Source of the DNA: Trichaptum fuscoviolaceum
Taxonomy: Eukaryota; Basidiomycota; Agaricomycetes; Hymenochaetales; Trichaptaceae
Direction: 5' to 3'
DNA length: 64,000 nt
Assembly: GCA_910574455.1 (NCBI GenBank)
Contig: CAJSYZ010000001.1
Span: 1,397,424-1,461,423, forward strand
Both the position numbers and the translations under genes were made by a program. Numbering within the stretch: position 1 is the first letter of the stretch; every line of letters begins with the position of its first letter. Positions 60,215 to 64,000 of this stretch are shown here, in pieces. The notes under the pieces are model-generated. The model did not search any database. It worked only from the letters and a program-made list of their open reading frames with translations, and was not told the origin of the DNA.

Positions 60215-64000
<3,786 letters not shown>

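Overview
This window is nuclear DNA of a filamentous basidiomycete, most likely an Agaricomycete. The reasons are short GT-AG introns (about 40-80 nt), Ser/Pro-rich proteins, Ty3/gypsy chromoviruses, and a Plavaka-type transposase, a family known mainly from Agaricomycetes. No bacterial gene, rRNA, tRNA or CRISPR array was found.

Layout. Host sequence occupies both edges. On the left is a Ser-rich gene of unknown function (1645-2838). On the right are an aminoglycoside-phosphotransferase-fold kinase (50051-51265, +), an SPFH/band-7 protein (51525-53783, -), a long Ser-rich protein (57369-60214, +) and the 5' part of an SRPK-type protein kinase (62156-64000, +). Between them, 4747-49156 is a nest of mobile elements at least four levels deep, whose boundaries can be read directly.

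Level 1 is a Mutator-like element (MULE) with ~46-bp terminal inverted repeats and a 10-bp target duplication (GACTCCGATA). Its transposase gene is cut in two by level 2. Level 2 is a 40.9-kb insert (6622-47500) with ~25-bp imperfect inverted ends. It contains a decayed Plavaka transposase, four accessory genes, dense arrays of short palindromic words, and a right-hand cargo zone with an intact DEDDy 3'-5' exonuclease gene and pseudogenes of a group III histidine kinase and a Cdc4-like WD40 protein. Level 3 is a chromovirus LTR retrotransposon A (19129-34049, duplication CCCCC) plus a solo LTR of the same family (36177-36752, duplication CACAT). Level 4, inside A, is a second chromovirus B (24076-30808, duplication CAAAC) and a hAT-like element carrying captured polyubiquitin and probable F-box fragments (31425-33259, duplication ATCCGAAG).

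Without the retrotransposons the level-2 insert is about 25.4 kb, and without the insert the MULE is about 3.5 kb. Subtracting each layer restores the reading frame of the gene it hit. The most interesting points are the large multigene Plavaka-bearing insert with cargo, a run of phase-0 micro-exons in one accessory gene, recurring palindromic spacer words, and a self-priming reverse-transcription signal that covaries between the two chromoviruses.
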